A stretch of 64,000 nucleotides of DNA from Thermococcus sp. JdFR-02 (GTDB lineage: Archaea; Methanobacteriota_B; Thermococci; Thermococcales; Thermococcaceae). The position numbers were made by a program, and so were the translations under genes. Within the stretch, counting starts at the first letter, position 1, and every line of letters begins with the position of its first letter. Of the stretch, positions 41,804 to 49,205 are shown in pieces. The DNA lies in NCBI GenBank assembly GCA_002009975.1, contig MTLP01000022.1, positions 1-64,000 of the forward strand, given 5' to 3'. The notes beneath the pieces are model-generated. The model had not been told where the DNA came from. It was given only the letters and a program-made list of their open reading frames with translations, and searched no databases.

Positions 41804-42276
41804 TAGTACTCACCCCCAAATGGGAAAAACTTTCTTCTCCTTGGTAATTGAGGGATATTTGCCTGATAACTAATGACTTTCGAGATTTGACTTATTTTAT
41901 CCAATAGATGTCCGCTCTTTGCTCTTGAGAGATGAGCATTAACATAAATCTTAAGCATCTCAAAGTCTTCAATCGTCGCTTTTAGTTCATCTCCCATAAA
42001 TTTTGGAATTTGGAACAGCTCAATGAGTTCTAACTTTGCGAGTGATGCCCTAACCATGCTAATTTCTTTCTCAGAAAAGTTAGCAAGACTTAAACTTGGA
42101 TCCTTTAGCGTTATAAGTTTCTCCAAGCGACTTGGGAAATATCTTTCACTGTCTCTGATCGCATTAATAATAACGTCATTAGTTTCAAAACTTGGTGTTG
42201 CTTTAATTTCAGTTCTAAATTCCTTTAGAACGTCATCCAATGGATTTAATTGTGGATATTCATTAAATTCATTCAC
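41803..42276 (-). CDS. helical virion-block protein (provirus, 157 aa)
   Basis: It starts at GTG 42276 with GGAGGGG ahead. Entirely helical and charged (FSEKEISMVRASLAKLELIE, LKIYVNAHLSRAKSG), ending in basic PRRRKFFPFGG. No family recognised. It overlaps the upstream and downstream genes. Confidence 0.7.
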   Translation of the reverse strand: MNEFNEYPQLNPLDDVLKEFRTEIKATPSFETNDVIINAIRDSERYFPSRLEKLITLKDPSLSLANFSEKEISMVRASLAKLELIELFQIPKFMGDELKATIEDFEMLKIYVNAHLSRAKSGHLLDKISQISKVISYQANIPQLPRRRKFFPFGGEY

Positions 42277-42568
42277 CTCTACCCCTCCTGAAAGTGTTTA
42301 CCCAATTTTGATCTAAGAAAACTCCAACCGTGTAAACAAGTCCAGCTATGAATGCACCCCACCACATAAATGCCAGTCCCCATTCATTTCCTTCAAGCTG
42401 AAGAACACTTCCAGAATCCGTTATTACGTTTAAATCAAAGCTATAAATTCCAGCAATTAAAAAAAGTGCACTCCCCACTGCAATTAGGAGTGGATTATCA
42501 CCATTCGCTCCAGCAATATACATTGCTGCTGCAATTACGAGTACTACTAAGTATATTTCCAACAGCAT
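42269..42568 (-). CDS. three-helix membrane protein (provirus, 99 aa)
   Basis: It starts at ATG 42568 after GAGGTGGG. Three membrane segments: LEIYLVVLVIAAAMYIAG, LLIAVGSALFLIAGIYSF and LAFMWWGAFIAGLVYTVGVF, with a short outside loop between the last two. It sits next to the VP1-like protein and could be a minor coat protein. Confidence 0.76.
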   Translation of the reverse strand: MLLEIYLVVLVIAAAMYIAGANGDNPLLIAVGSALFLIAGIYSFDLNVITDSGSVLQLEGNEWGLAFMWWGAFIAGLVYTVGVFLDQNWVNTFRRGRGE

Positions 42569-42604
42569 AGTATCCCACCTCAAAAATAAATTGAAGAAAA
42601 AGGA

Positions 42605-43015
42605 TCAGCCTCTACCTATAAAAGCGTAAACTGCACCTATGAGCATTCCAAATACTGATACTAATATTGTCAGACCCCATGCCTCGAAACCTTGTCCTGT
42701 ATAGCTAAGGAAATTTTGATACGGTGTATAGAAAGTGCTATTTGCTGAAATCTTTGCAGAAACTGTTGGTTCGACTTGTGCTACAACCATAATTGCAATG
42801 AAAGCTGTAATAAAAACTGCTGCTAATGCTGCACCAACTCTTGGATCTAATGAACCTCTTCTCCTTGCGAAATTTATTTCCCAAGGCATGATGACTGGTG
42901 TTCTTTGCTTTTCAAGTTTCTCAAGCCTACTTAGTGCCTTTGCCTGTGCCTTCTCTAACCCTACTACCACAAAACTCAAAACAAGCAAAATTGGCGTCGG
43001 TAGTTTAAACTTCAC
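42605..43015 (-). CDS. VP1-like two-helix major coat protein of spindle-shaped virus
   Basis: The 136-residue protein starts at GTG 43015 (GAGGAGGTGGG upstream). A basic N-terminal part ends in PWEINFARRRGSLDPR, followed by two long membrane helices (VGAALAAVFITAFIAIMVVA and AWGLTILVSVFGMLIGAVYA) with a polar loop. Fusellovirus VP1 and PAV1/TPV1 coat proteins have this order, with removal of the N-terminal part before the helices. The order of this block supports it as the main virion protein. Confidence 0.72.
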   Translation of the reverse strand: MKFKLPTPILLVLSFVVVGLEKAQAKALSRLEKLEKQRTPVIMPWEINFARRRGSLDPRVGAALAAVFITAFIAIMVVAQVEPTVSAKISANSTFYTPYQNFLSYTGQGFEAWGLTILVSVFGMLIGAVYAFIGRG

Positions 43016-43226
43016 ATGCCCACCTCCTCAAATAGGATTCCAACAGAAAAATTAGCCCCAAATCTTTAAATAACTTAGTCAAACGCTTTCTTTGGGCTAA
43101 AGAAGTCATAACAATGCTTATTATGTTTGTCAAACTTTCTAAATTAAGGCATATAATATAATCTAATTAATATGGTTGGAAAATCTTGCTCACTATGACA
43201 AACAAAAAAGAAAGTGTGTGAGAAAG

Positions 43227-43514
43227 TTAGACAAGCTCTTCGATTGCCTTGAGTAGAGACTTCTTCGAGTCACTTCTTGTTCTCATCTTCAAAAGAGGAG
43301 CAAGTTTCTCTGGAGGTATCCTAAGTGAAAGAGATAAAACAGCAAGTTCATAGACCTTTGCTCTGTTACTAAGCTCGTATTTTTCCTGTAATCTTTCAAC
43401 TATTTTTCTCAATGTTTCGTTCTCTCTAATATATGTGTAATCGTCTTTTTTCTCTTTGAAATATTTCAGCAATATTATCTTTTGTGCTTGTTCTAACTCT
43501 AACACTTCAGCCAT
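43227..43514 (-). CDS. small helical protein, possible regulator (provirus, 95 aa)
   Basis: It is an acidic then basic helical protein: LEQAQKIILLKYFKEKKDDY, then ENETLRKIVERLQEKYELSN and ends in SLLKAIEELV. AAGGTGAAG precedes ATG. The 200-base gap to the VP1-like gene downstream holds the promoter of the virion block. Whether it controls that promoter is open. Confidence 0.65.
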   Translation of the reverse strand: MAEVLELEQAQKIILLKYFKEKKDDYTYIRENETLRKIVERLQEKYELSNRAKVYELAVLSLSLRIPPEKLAPLLKMRTRSDSKKSLLKAIEELV

Positions 43515-43525
43515 AATTCTTCACC

Positions 43526-43630
43526 TTATTTTCTTGCCTTTTTCTTTATTGTCCTTCCAAGCCTCAAACCAAGTAGCATTGAAACAATTCCCAATCCAGA
43601 TAAAACTACCATCCAAAAAACCCAACTCAT
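43526..43630 (-). CDS. very small membrane protein (provirus, 34 aa)
   Basis: ATG at 43628-43630 overlaps the upstream stop (ATGA) and follows GGAGGTGAAAAA, so this tiny frame is well placed for translation. It is one membrane helix (WVFWMVVLSGLGIVSMLLGL) and a basic tail (RLGRTIKKKARK). It ends 11 bases before the next gene. Confidence 0.65.
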   Translation of the reverse strand: MSWVFWMVVLSGLGIVSMLLGLRLGRTIKKKARK

Positions 43631-44055
43631 TTTTTCACCTCCTTTGCAGGCTGGAAGCTTCGCCGTTCACGGCGAGGAGGAAAGCTCGTAAAGTTTATCT
43701 TCAGGAGATCCCATCCCAACGAGATCATGCCAACGAGGATTGTTAATAGTCCTATACTAGTGAGTCCAAAACCAACTTTTTCATCCCAACTCATCGGTGG
43801 ACCCTCATCAGAAGCCCAACAACACGTAGGAAATTCCTTATCAGTGAAATTGTGGGCTTCTAAGTACCTATCGACTGCATACATGCAAGTGCCTCCACAA
43901 GCAACCCTTATTCCAAGCTCTTTTTCAGCCCATTCAATTGCCTTGTATGTATTTTGAACACAGAGAGGAGGTTCCGCATGCTCTAGGATAACCCACCCTA
44001 CTACGAATAACAAAATCCCTATGCCGAGGACTACGAGATCCTCTTTGTATGTCAT
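43627..44055 (-). CDS. two-helix membrane protein with Cys-rich outer loop (provirus)
   Basis: The 142-residue protein has an N-terminal helix (VVLGIGILLFVVGWVILEHA), a loop of about 60 residues with five cysteines (PPLCVQ, RVACGGTCMYA, PTCCWASD), and a C-terminal helix (FGLTSIGLLTILVGMISLGW) with a basic tail. The cysteines probably form disulphides outside the cell. GGAGGA precedes ATG. It starts four bases into int-C. Confidence 0.76.
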   Translation of the reverse strand: MTYKEDLVVLGIGILLFVVGWVILEHAEPPLCVQNTYKAIEWAEKELGIRVACGGTCMYAVDRYLEAHNFTDKEFPTCCWASDEGPPMSWDEKVGFGLTSIGLLTILVGMISLGWDLLKINFTSFPPRRERRSFQPAKEVKK

Positions 44056-44885
44056 TCCTCCAACACCTCTTTTAGCTTATCAACAACGCGAGAATAAGCC
44101 GTATCGGCTTTTTTCATCAAATCGAGATAGTGCTTCTCAAGAACAGAGCGTGAAACTCTGCTATGAATAAAGTTCACAAGATATCCGTCAATATAATCAA
44201 TGAGAAAATTAGTGTGCCATTTCCTTATCGTTGAGGGATTAACGCGCCCATAGTGGAGCTTCTTGTTAATCGTATCGTACTTCACATTTACTTGGCTTAA
44301 CTCATGTACAAGCTCCGCTGGAAAGTATACGAAAAAGGCTGCTTTCGTGCCTTTTCTCCCCATGAGTGGATACTTCGCCGCTTTGCCAAAAACAATGACT
44401 TTTGAAGCATCGTAGTTTGTGAGCATGTCATGAACAGCTGAGAGCCTCGCTCCGCTATAAACAAGAAGCTTGAAGAAAAGCAAAGTATCTACATCTGCAT
44501 GCTTCTTGAAGTACTCATAAGCCTCTCTGAGCTCTTCAATTGAGATGTAGATTTCTCTTTTACCAGTTTGCTTGATTTTGATAATCTCTTTCAACTGCTC
44601 GTGCTCTTCCCTTGTAATCACGTTTATCTCTTTCAAGAAGTGTATGAAATTTCTAAGTGCCTTGCAGAGGTTACGCTTGTAGTTTTCCTTGATTAATGCT
44701 TTTTGCAAGTCTTCATAGCTGTGTACCTTGTACTTAGCAAAAAATCTCTCAAGTGCTCTTAAGTAGTCTTTCGCTGTCTTTGCGGCTACTTTTTGTGAGA
44801 GCCATTCGCCAAATTGCTCCTTATATTTATTCCACCACTCCTGCCACGCCGCGGGCCCGGGTTCAAATCCCGGCCACCGCACCAC
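44052..44885 (-). CDS. int: SSV-type integrase, C-terminal catalytic part (int-C)
   Basis: It begins inside attR (VRWPGFEPGPAAWQ) and continues with an alpha-helical core-binding domain (to about residue 120) and the tyrosine-recombinase catalytic domain. Catalytic residues: Arg in LVYSGARLSAVHD, Lys in GRKGTKAAFF, then STIRKWHTNFL where the usual first His is replaced by Ser but Arg is kept, His in FIHSRVSR and the nucleophile Tyr in LEKHYLDL. Joined to int-N (21399-21193) in the same frame after excision, it gives 346 residues. Confidence 0.9.
   Translation of the reverse strand: MVRWPGFEPGPAAWQEWWNKYKEQFGEWLSQKVAAKTAKDYLRALERFFAKYKVHSYEDLQKALIKENYKRNLCKALRNFIHFLKEINVITREEHEQLKEIIKIKQTGKREIYISIEELREAYEYFKKHADVDTLLFFKLLVYSGARLSAVHDMLTNYDASKVIVFGKAAKYPLMGRKGTKAAFFVYFPAELVHELSQVNVKYDTINKKLHYGRVNPSTIRKWHTNFLIDYIDGYLVNFIHSRVSRSVLEKHYLDLMKKADTAYSRVVDKLKEVLEE
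44840..44885 (+). repeat. right attachment site (attR), 46-bp direct repeat
   Basis: This is an exact copy of tRNA-Gly positions 21147-21192, without the 5' half of the tRNA, so it is not a functional tRNA. It marks the right end of the provirus. Confidence 0.95.
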
Positions 44886-45070
44886 AACTCATTCTTAGAA
44901 GCTTCTTCAATCTCTTCTTGGGATAAGTGCTCTTTTAGAAATCTGTTGGTCAATCTGAATAAGCTGTACTCTTTGTTGAGAACCTTTTCTACATCAACAT
45001 TTTTGAAATTGTTAGTAGAGCCCTATACTTCCTTTTCAAAGATCTTTAAGAGTTTTCCACACTTAAACTA
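44886..45070 (-). pseudogene. possible remnant of a second integrase N-part
   Basis: On the minus strand one frame reads LLKIFEKEV, an in-frame stop, GSTNNFKNVDVEKVL, then YSLFRLTNRFLKEHLSQEEI and EEASKNELWCGGRDLNPG as it enters the att core. The charged helical peptide running directly into the tRNA antisense is what an int-N looks like, but in a different frame from the resident integrase. The stop shows decay. It could instead be a chance open stretch. Confidence 0.3.
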
Positions 45071-45247
45071 GATATATCAGCCAATGATTGAGATTAAACT
45101 CCAATCGTTGGAATGTCAAGTTCAAGCCTCTAATTCCGAAGTTGAAGCCTACTATAAACGAGAAGAAGTATAAGATCAAACTATCCTAAACGATATAAAT
45201 GACAAAATCTAACATTTAACTAAGAATCACTTGGAGGGTATTAACAA
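44886..45247. other. 362-base stretch right of attR
   Basis: Apart from the possible integrase remnant, this gap holds the promoter of the next module: a TATA-like GATATAAATG at about 45194-45203 and GGAGGG ahead of ATG 45248. No RNA gene is visible. Confidence 0.5.
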
Positions 45248-45661
45248 ATGACCATTTTTGCCCCTTCCATTGCAAAGATATTATCTAAAATCTCCACCAA
45301 TGTATGGAACAAAATTGTTATGGATGAGCTAGAATTCAAACTCAGAGATCAACTTAAAAGATATGGATTTGGCAAGTTTGCCACTCTAATGATTGCTATA
45401 GGTTTAAACGATTATCAGTTTAAAGAACCGGCGGAAAGGGTCTATTGGTCCGAGATACATGAAATAATAAAAAACAAATCTGTTCCTAAAACTACAAAAG
45501 AATTAGAAGAGTTATTAGCTCCTTTCTACGAGAATAAACGATTACACAGGATCAAAATCAAGAGATTACAAAAATTTCTCAATAGTTGTATAACATATAT
45601 TTCTGGAATTCAAGTCCATCCGAAGTTAGTAGAAACTTTAGGTTATGATACAATACCATAA
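45248..45661 (+). CDS. protein resembling the N-terminal half of AGOG DNA glycosylase
   Basis: The 137-residue protein recalls, in order and spacing, the N-terminal helical part of archaeal AGOG (8-oxoguanine glycosylase): FATLMIAIGLNDYQFKEPAE, WSEIHEII, and ELLAPFYENKRLHRIKIKRL, where AGOG has a Q-x-x-G-x-x-x-Y-region and an SRFNRRLIPQK-like basic stretch. The catalytic HhH with its Lys and Asp lies in the C-terminal half of AGOG and is missing. It may bind DNA without cutting bases. It is followed 12 bases later by a two-domain protein. The likeness is from memory and needs a profile search. Confidence 0.45.
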   Translation: MTIFAPSIAKILSKISTNVWNKIVMDELEFKLRDQLKRYGFGKFATLMIAIGLNDYQFKEPAERVYWSEIHEIIKNKSVPKTTKELEELLAPFYENKRLHRIKIKRLQKFLNSCITYISGIQVHPKLVETLGYDTIP

Positions 45662-45673
45662 GGAGAGTTGTAA

Positions 45674-46654
45674 ATGGGCTTAAAGAGTCTTCATGCCAAT
45701 TTGCAAAATGAACTTGTTAAAATAGGTAATAAATTTGGATTCTTAGCTACAAAAGAGTATCATCTAAAAAATCTTTATCCAAGATACTCACCAATAGTCG
45801 ATGTAGTCTGGTTCTATCAACTCTCAGAAGAACAGTCATTAGCAATAAGCAAAGTATATGATTTATGGCGTTATTGGAAAGGTTCAAGAGCATTGTATCC
45901 ATATGTAGCCTTTGAAATTACATCTTTAGATGCCACCTCAAAGACAATCATGAGTGAAATCTGGAATCTAAAGCTTGCTGGGTTCAGATATTCTTTTAAT
46001 GTTGTTCCTAGTAAAAATCCAAAACATCCAGATTACATGCACAAAGAGAGAGCTGAAAGAATAGCTAGGACATTAAAACATTTTTCTGGAGTGAGTGATG
46101 CTTTTGTTGTTTCAATAGAAGAGCTTAAAGAAGCCATTTATAATATGAAAAGTTCTCCTATCAAGGTATTATCTACAAGGAAACCAACATTATTCAAAAT
46201 TCCACATTTGAGAGATAATCTCCACAATAACATAATACACAAGTTAGCAGAATTCGGAAAAAAACATGGTTTCATCCCTATGGTTGAGTACACTCCAAGC
46301 TGGCTCAAAAAGTTTGAGAAGAGAGCAACTTTTATTCGGCATGATGTTGTATGGCTCCTAGAATTGCCTGTTGATACTGAGATTCAGTTTAAGGAGTTCT
46401 TAAGATTTCTGGGGATTAATCCAGTTAGAGACGTTAATCCTATTGAAGTACTAGCTTTTGAAGTTGAATTAGGAGCTTTTAATAAGCACAGCATCGGCAG
46501 TGTTCTCAATCTTGCCAGAATATCCAGAAGAGGTGTTTTAGTAATAGAGAATAAAAAGCCCAATCTTACGGAGACTGTAAGGCTTATCTCATCCAACAGA
46601 GTAGATGTAAAGAGTGTTACTGAATTTAAAGAGCTGTTTAAGAATCTAAAGTAA
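45674..46654 (+). CDS. protein with two copies of one domain, unknown function
   Basis: The 326-residue protein repeats a unit: ELVKIGNKFGFLATKEYHL...DVVWFYQL...YVAFEIT (residues ~14-105) and NIIHKLAEFGKKHGFIPMVEY...DVVWLLEL...VLAFEVE (residues ~184-290). Each unit has a D and an E in strands (DVVW, AFE), as in restriction-endonuclease-like folds, but no clear E-x-K lysine. GGAGAG precedes ATG. It probably forms one operon with the AGOG-like gene. It may bind DNA or nick it; no family recognised. Confidence 0.7.
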   Translation: MGLKSLHANLQNELVKIGNKFGFLATKEYHLKNLYPRYSPIVDVVWFYQLSEEQSLAISKVYDLWRYWKGSRALYPYVAFEITSLDATSKTIMSEIWNLKLAGFRYSFNVVPSKNPKHPDYMHKERAERIARTLKHFSGVSDAFVVSIEELKEAIYNMKSSPIKVLSTRKPTLFKIPHLRDNLHNNIIHKLAEFGKKHGFIPMVEYTPSWLKKFEKRATFIRHDVVWLLELPVDTEIQFKEFLRFLGINPVRDVNPIEVLAFEVELGAFNKHSIGSVLNLARISRRGVLVIENKKPNLTETVRLISSNRVDVKSVTEFKELFKNLK

Positions 46655-46997
46655 CAATCATAAAGTTTTTTACCAAGTTTAAAAATTAAAAGAAGAGAAA
46701 ACATTCCTAACTCCACTATTTTAAGAGTTTTTAATGTCATCAATTATCTTCTGAGTAAGTTCTATCTGCCTGTACTTCAAGATCATAGATAGTACTATTC
46801 CAATGTTACCTTAAGTAAAATGTTCCGAACTCAAGTAGAGCTATGATTGCATTAACCAAACTCTCATATATACTCAATAACCTAGCCTAGTAAACTCATG
46901 ATTTTAAACCATTTAACAATTAGGAGATTCTGTCCACCATTTTCGAATCAATCTGTTAAAAACATCCTTAAAACAGAAAAGGAAAAATCAAAAGTAA
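46655..46997. other. 343-base intergenic stretch with decayed sequence
   Basis: It is A/T-rich. A minus-strand frame reads LSMILKYRQIELTQKIIDDI then KNS and a stop (about 46730-46800), without a start and with upstream stops, so it may be the tail of a lost gene. Otherwise nothing is recognised. Confidence 0.4.
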
Positions 46998-47801
46998 CTA
47001 ATCCCCAGTAGCTCCCTTTAATGCATCTTTACAGCCACACCTTCTCTCCCTTGGAATGTATTCAATAGCCTTCATTAATAACAGTTTTATCTCCTCGCTT
47101 TTTTTCGCCATTAGCTCAACAACCTCTGTATGGGTGAGCTTTGTTGGACTTATTCCAGCTGCAAAGTTGGTAACTATCGCAACGCTTGAATAGCACATTT
47201 CAAGCTCTCTTGCCAATATAGCCTCTGGTACTTGGGTCATTCCAACCACATCTGCTCCTAGAATCTTGAGCATTCTAATCTCCGCTTTAGTTTCAAACCT
47301 AGGTCCTTCCATACAAGCATAAGTCCCCTTTGGATGATAGGGGAATCTAAGCTCTTTTGCTGCTCTTATTATTGCATTCCTAAGCTCTGGACAATAAGGT
47401 TCTGTAAAGTCAACATGGGCAACAAATTTCCTATCATGTGGACTCTCCTCACCATCATAGAAGGTATAAACTCTATTCTTTGTAAAATCGATGAGCTGAT
47501 CCAAAACAACAAAATCTCCGGGTTTCATATTTTCATTTAGAGAGCCGACTGCGGAAGTTGCTAAAATCCTCTCAACCCCTAACTCATATAACCCCCAAAT
47601 GTTTGCTCTGTAGTTTATTTTATGGGGCGGAACGCTGTGTTTTTCACCGTGCCTTGGCATAAATACGATCTCTTCCCCTTTGTATTCTCCAATTTTAACC
47701 TTAACTTCCCCATAAGGAGTTCTTATTATCTCTTCTCTTATATTTTCCAAAAGTCTTGGATCATAAACTCCACTACCACCAATAATAGCTATTCTTGGCA
47801 T
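46998..47801 (-). CDS. mtnP: 5'-methylthioadenosine phosphorylase
   Basis: The 267-residue enzyme starts at ATG 47801 with GGTGAT before it. Motifs: IAIIGGSGVYD (phosphate loop), MPRHGEKHSVPPHKINYRAN, ATSAVGSLNENMKPGDFVVLDQLIDFT, ACMEGPRFETKAE and GMTQVPEAILARELEMCYSSVAIVTN. It splits methylthioadenosine with phosphate to adenine and methylthioribose 1-phosphate, in methionine salvage. The C-terminal CGCKDALKG resembles the CxC disulphide region of hyperthermophile enzymes. Confidence 0.93.
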   Translation of the reverse strand: MPRIAIIGGSGVYDPRLLENIREEIIRTPYGEVKVKIGEYKGEEIVFMPRHGEKHSVPPHKINYRANIWGLYELGVERILATSAVGSLNENMKPGDFVVLDQLIDFTKNRVYTFYDGEESPHDRKFVAHVDFTEPYCPELRNAIIRAAKELRFPYHPKGTYACMEGPRFETKAEIRMLKILGADVVGMTQVPEAILARELEMCYSSVAIVTNFAAGISPTKLTHTEVVELMAKKSEEIKLLLMKAIEYIPRERRCGCKDALKGATGD

Positions 47802-47926
47802 CTGCATCACCTAAGAATACTTGGAAATAAGGCTTAAAATGTTGTTGATAATTGCTGCTCTATTTTTTAATCATAAAATATTAAAAACAGACGTAAGTAG
47901 TTACGACAGAAAACGAAAAAATAAAA

Positions 47927-48136
47927 TCAACTTAATTCGTCATAGACTACTCCAACCACTTCACCATCATCTAATGAAACAAAACTTATTTTTAACTTTT
48001 TACCTGTTTTTGGATCAACAACAACAAAATCAGGCTTTTTTAAATATTCACTCCTAGGCAGATGCCAAACATCGCCGTAATGTTTTTTTAGGCTTTCAAA
48101 AAATTTCTTGACATCCTTTCTAACAACCGTTGTCAT
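47927..48136 (-). CDS. small conserved protein, unknown (69 aa)
   Basis: It starts at ATG 48136 after GGTGAT. A helical start (VRKDVKKFFESLKKHYGDVW) leads to strands (FVVVDPKTGKKLKISFVSLD, VVGVVYDELS). Compact, with no motif recognised. It stands alone, with its own promoter region. Confidence 0.68.
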   Translation of the reverse strand: MTTVVRKDVKKFFESLKKHYGDVWHLPRSEYLKKPDFVVVDPKTGKKLKISFVSLDDGEVVGVVYDELS

Positions 48137-48247
48137 AGATATCACCAATATATTATACTACTTTTGAATATAAAAGACTTTCTAATCGCTATTCGTTAAA
48201 ATTAATATCGACAATTGCCTTAATGTTTAAAAATAGAGAAAGTAACA

Positions 48248-49105
48248 TCACTTAGATTTTTTGCATAGCATAGAACCTTGAGGAACTTTCAATTCTCTTG
48301 CAATCGGTTTACATTTGGCTTTGAGTAGATAAAAGATCTTATCCTCCTTTATTTCGTTAAGGGTTTCAAAATTCCCCTGTCCTTTTGCAATTATTACATC
48401 TGCCCTTTCAAAGAGTTCTTTAAATTCCTTACTAACCCTATCAAATGGAGCTCCCACAATCCTTGTTCCTGTTGAGATTATCTCAGCAATTTCATCAAAT
48501 TTGGCATTTTTTAAATCCTCAATCGTTGCATCATTAATTATTGCCCCCTCTTTCCCAGCAACATAAATATCCAAATGCGGAAACTCTTCCTTGAGTTTTT
48601 CTAAAAAGAGCTTATCAAAGTAAATTTCACCACAATTATCAGTCAAATAAAGAAGAACTTTGCTTTTTCCCAGCTTTTCAAAGAGTTCATCGCTCTCATC
48701 TACATAAAGCTCTTCGCTGAGCATTGTTAAGATGTCTTCCTCTATCCTTTTTAGCTCATAGCCAACGGCAAAATCTATTACGTTTCCAGCTATTGCCAAC
48801 TTTAGGGCTGTTTTCAAATCTATGGAAATTTTTCTCTTTAAATCCTCAACAACCTTCTCTGCTAACCTATTTGACACTTCCTTATACTTTCTAAAGGGAT
48901 CATCCTCATCGAGGAACTCATAAAGCTCAAGAAATATCTCACTTCCAGTTGTCGCTGGTATTGAATCTTCATTAAAGTACTTTTCAACCAGCTTTGCTGT
49001 AAAAATCATAGCTTCCTTTCTTTTTATTAAATCATCAGTGCTGAACTCCACTATCTTTTGAGCTTGATTTATCATGCATGAGAGGCATTCATAATGCACT
49101 TTCAT
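48248..49105 (-). CDS. DUF89/ARMT1-type metal-dependent phosphatase
   Basis: The 285-residue protein has the archaeal DUF89 plan: N-terminal CLSCMINQAQKIVEF with a Cys pair, a helical domain, and the metal site LLYLTDNCGEIYFDKLF (Asp-Asn) with VIIAKGQGNFETLNE later. DUF89 proteins are thought to dephosphorylate sugar-phosphate side-products as damage control. GGGTGAT precedes ATG. Confidence 0.88.
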   Translation of the reverse strand: MKVHYECLSCMINQAQKIVEFSTDDLIKRKEAMIFTAKLVEKYFNEDSIPATTGSEIFLELYEFLDEDDPFRKYKEVSNRLAEKVVEDLKRKISIDLKTALKLAIAGNVIDFAVGYELKRIEEDILTMLSEELYVDESDELFEKLGKSKVLLYLTDNCGEIYFDKLFLEKLKEEFPHLDIYVAGKEGAIINDATIEDLKNAKFDEIAEIISTGTRIVGAPFDRVSKEFKELFERADVIIAKGQGNFETLNEIKEDKIFYLLKAKCKPIARELKVPQGSMLCKKSK

Positions 49106-49166
49106 TTTATCACCCTACAATTAATGCCCCAAAGATCATATAAAAGTGCCTATTCTTAGGAAAAGT

Positions 49167-49205
49167 TTTAAATGTATAAAACCGAACATTTGTTCGGTGG
49201 TGCGT
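49167..49205 (+). promoter_or_regulatory. promoter with perfect palindromic operator before MFS transporter
   Basis: TTTTAAATG (about 49167-49175) is a TATA candidate. ACCGAACA TT TGTTCGGT at 49181-49198 is an inverted repeat with perfect 8-base arms, covering the expected transcription start. GGTGG follows as ribosome site. A repressor bound here would block transcription. Confidence 0.6.

Larger units (their letters stand above)
21147..44885. mobile_element. integrated spindle-virus-like provirus in tRNA-Gly
   Basis: The element is bounded by a 46-bp perfect direct repeat: the 3' part of tRNA-Gly at 21147-21192 and a copy at 44840-44885. The integrase gene is cut by the att sites, the hallmark of SSV-type integration. 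It carries an mcm-led replication block on the left, a cargo block in the middle and a minus-strand virion block on the right. The plan resembles PAV1/TPV1 spindle-shaped viruses and TKV-type proviruses of Thermococcales, known from the literature; the match is by gene type, not a computed alignment. All expected end structures are intact, so it may still excise. Confidence 0.9.

Noticed and set aside
44840-44885. Second tRNA-Gly gene
   Set aside because: Only the 3' part is present; the 5' acceptor, D arm and half of the anticodon arm are missing.
44814-45071. 85-codon plus-strand frame across attR
   Set aside because: It is antisense to the integrase end, the tRNA repeat and the possible int-N scar; Ser/Phe/Leu-rich as expected for a shadow frame.
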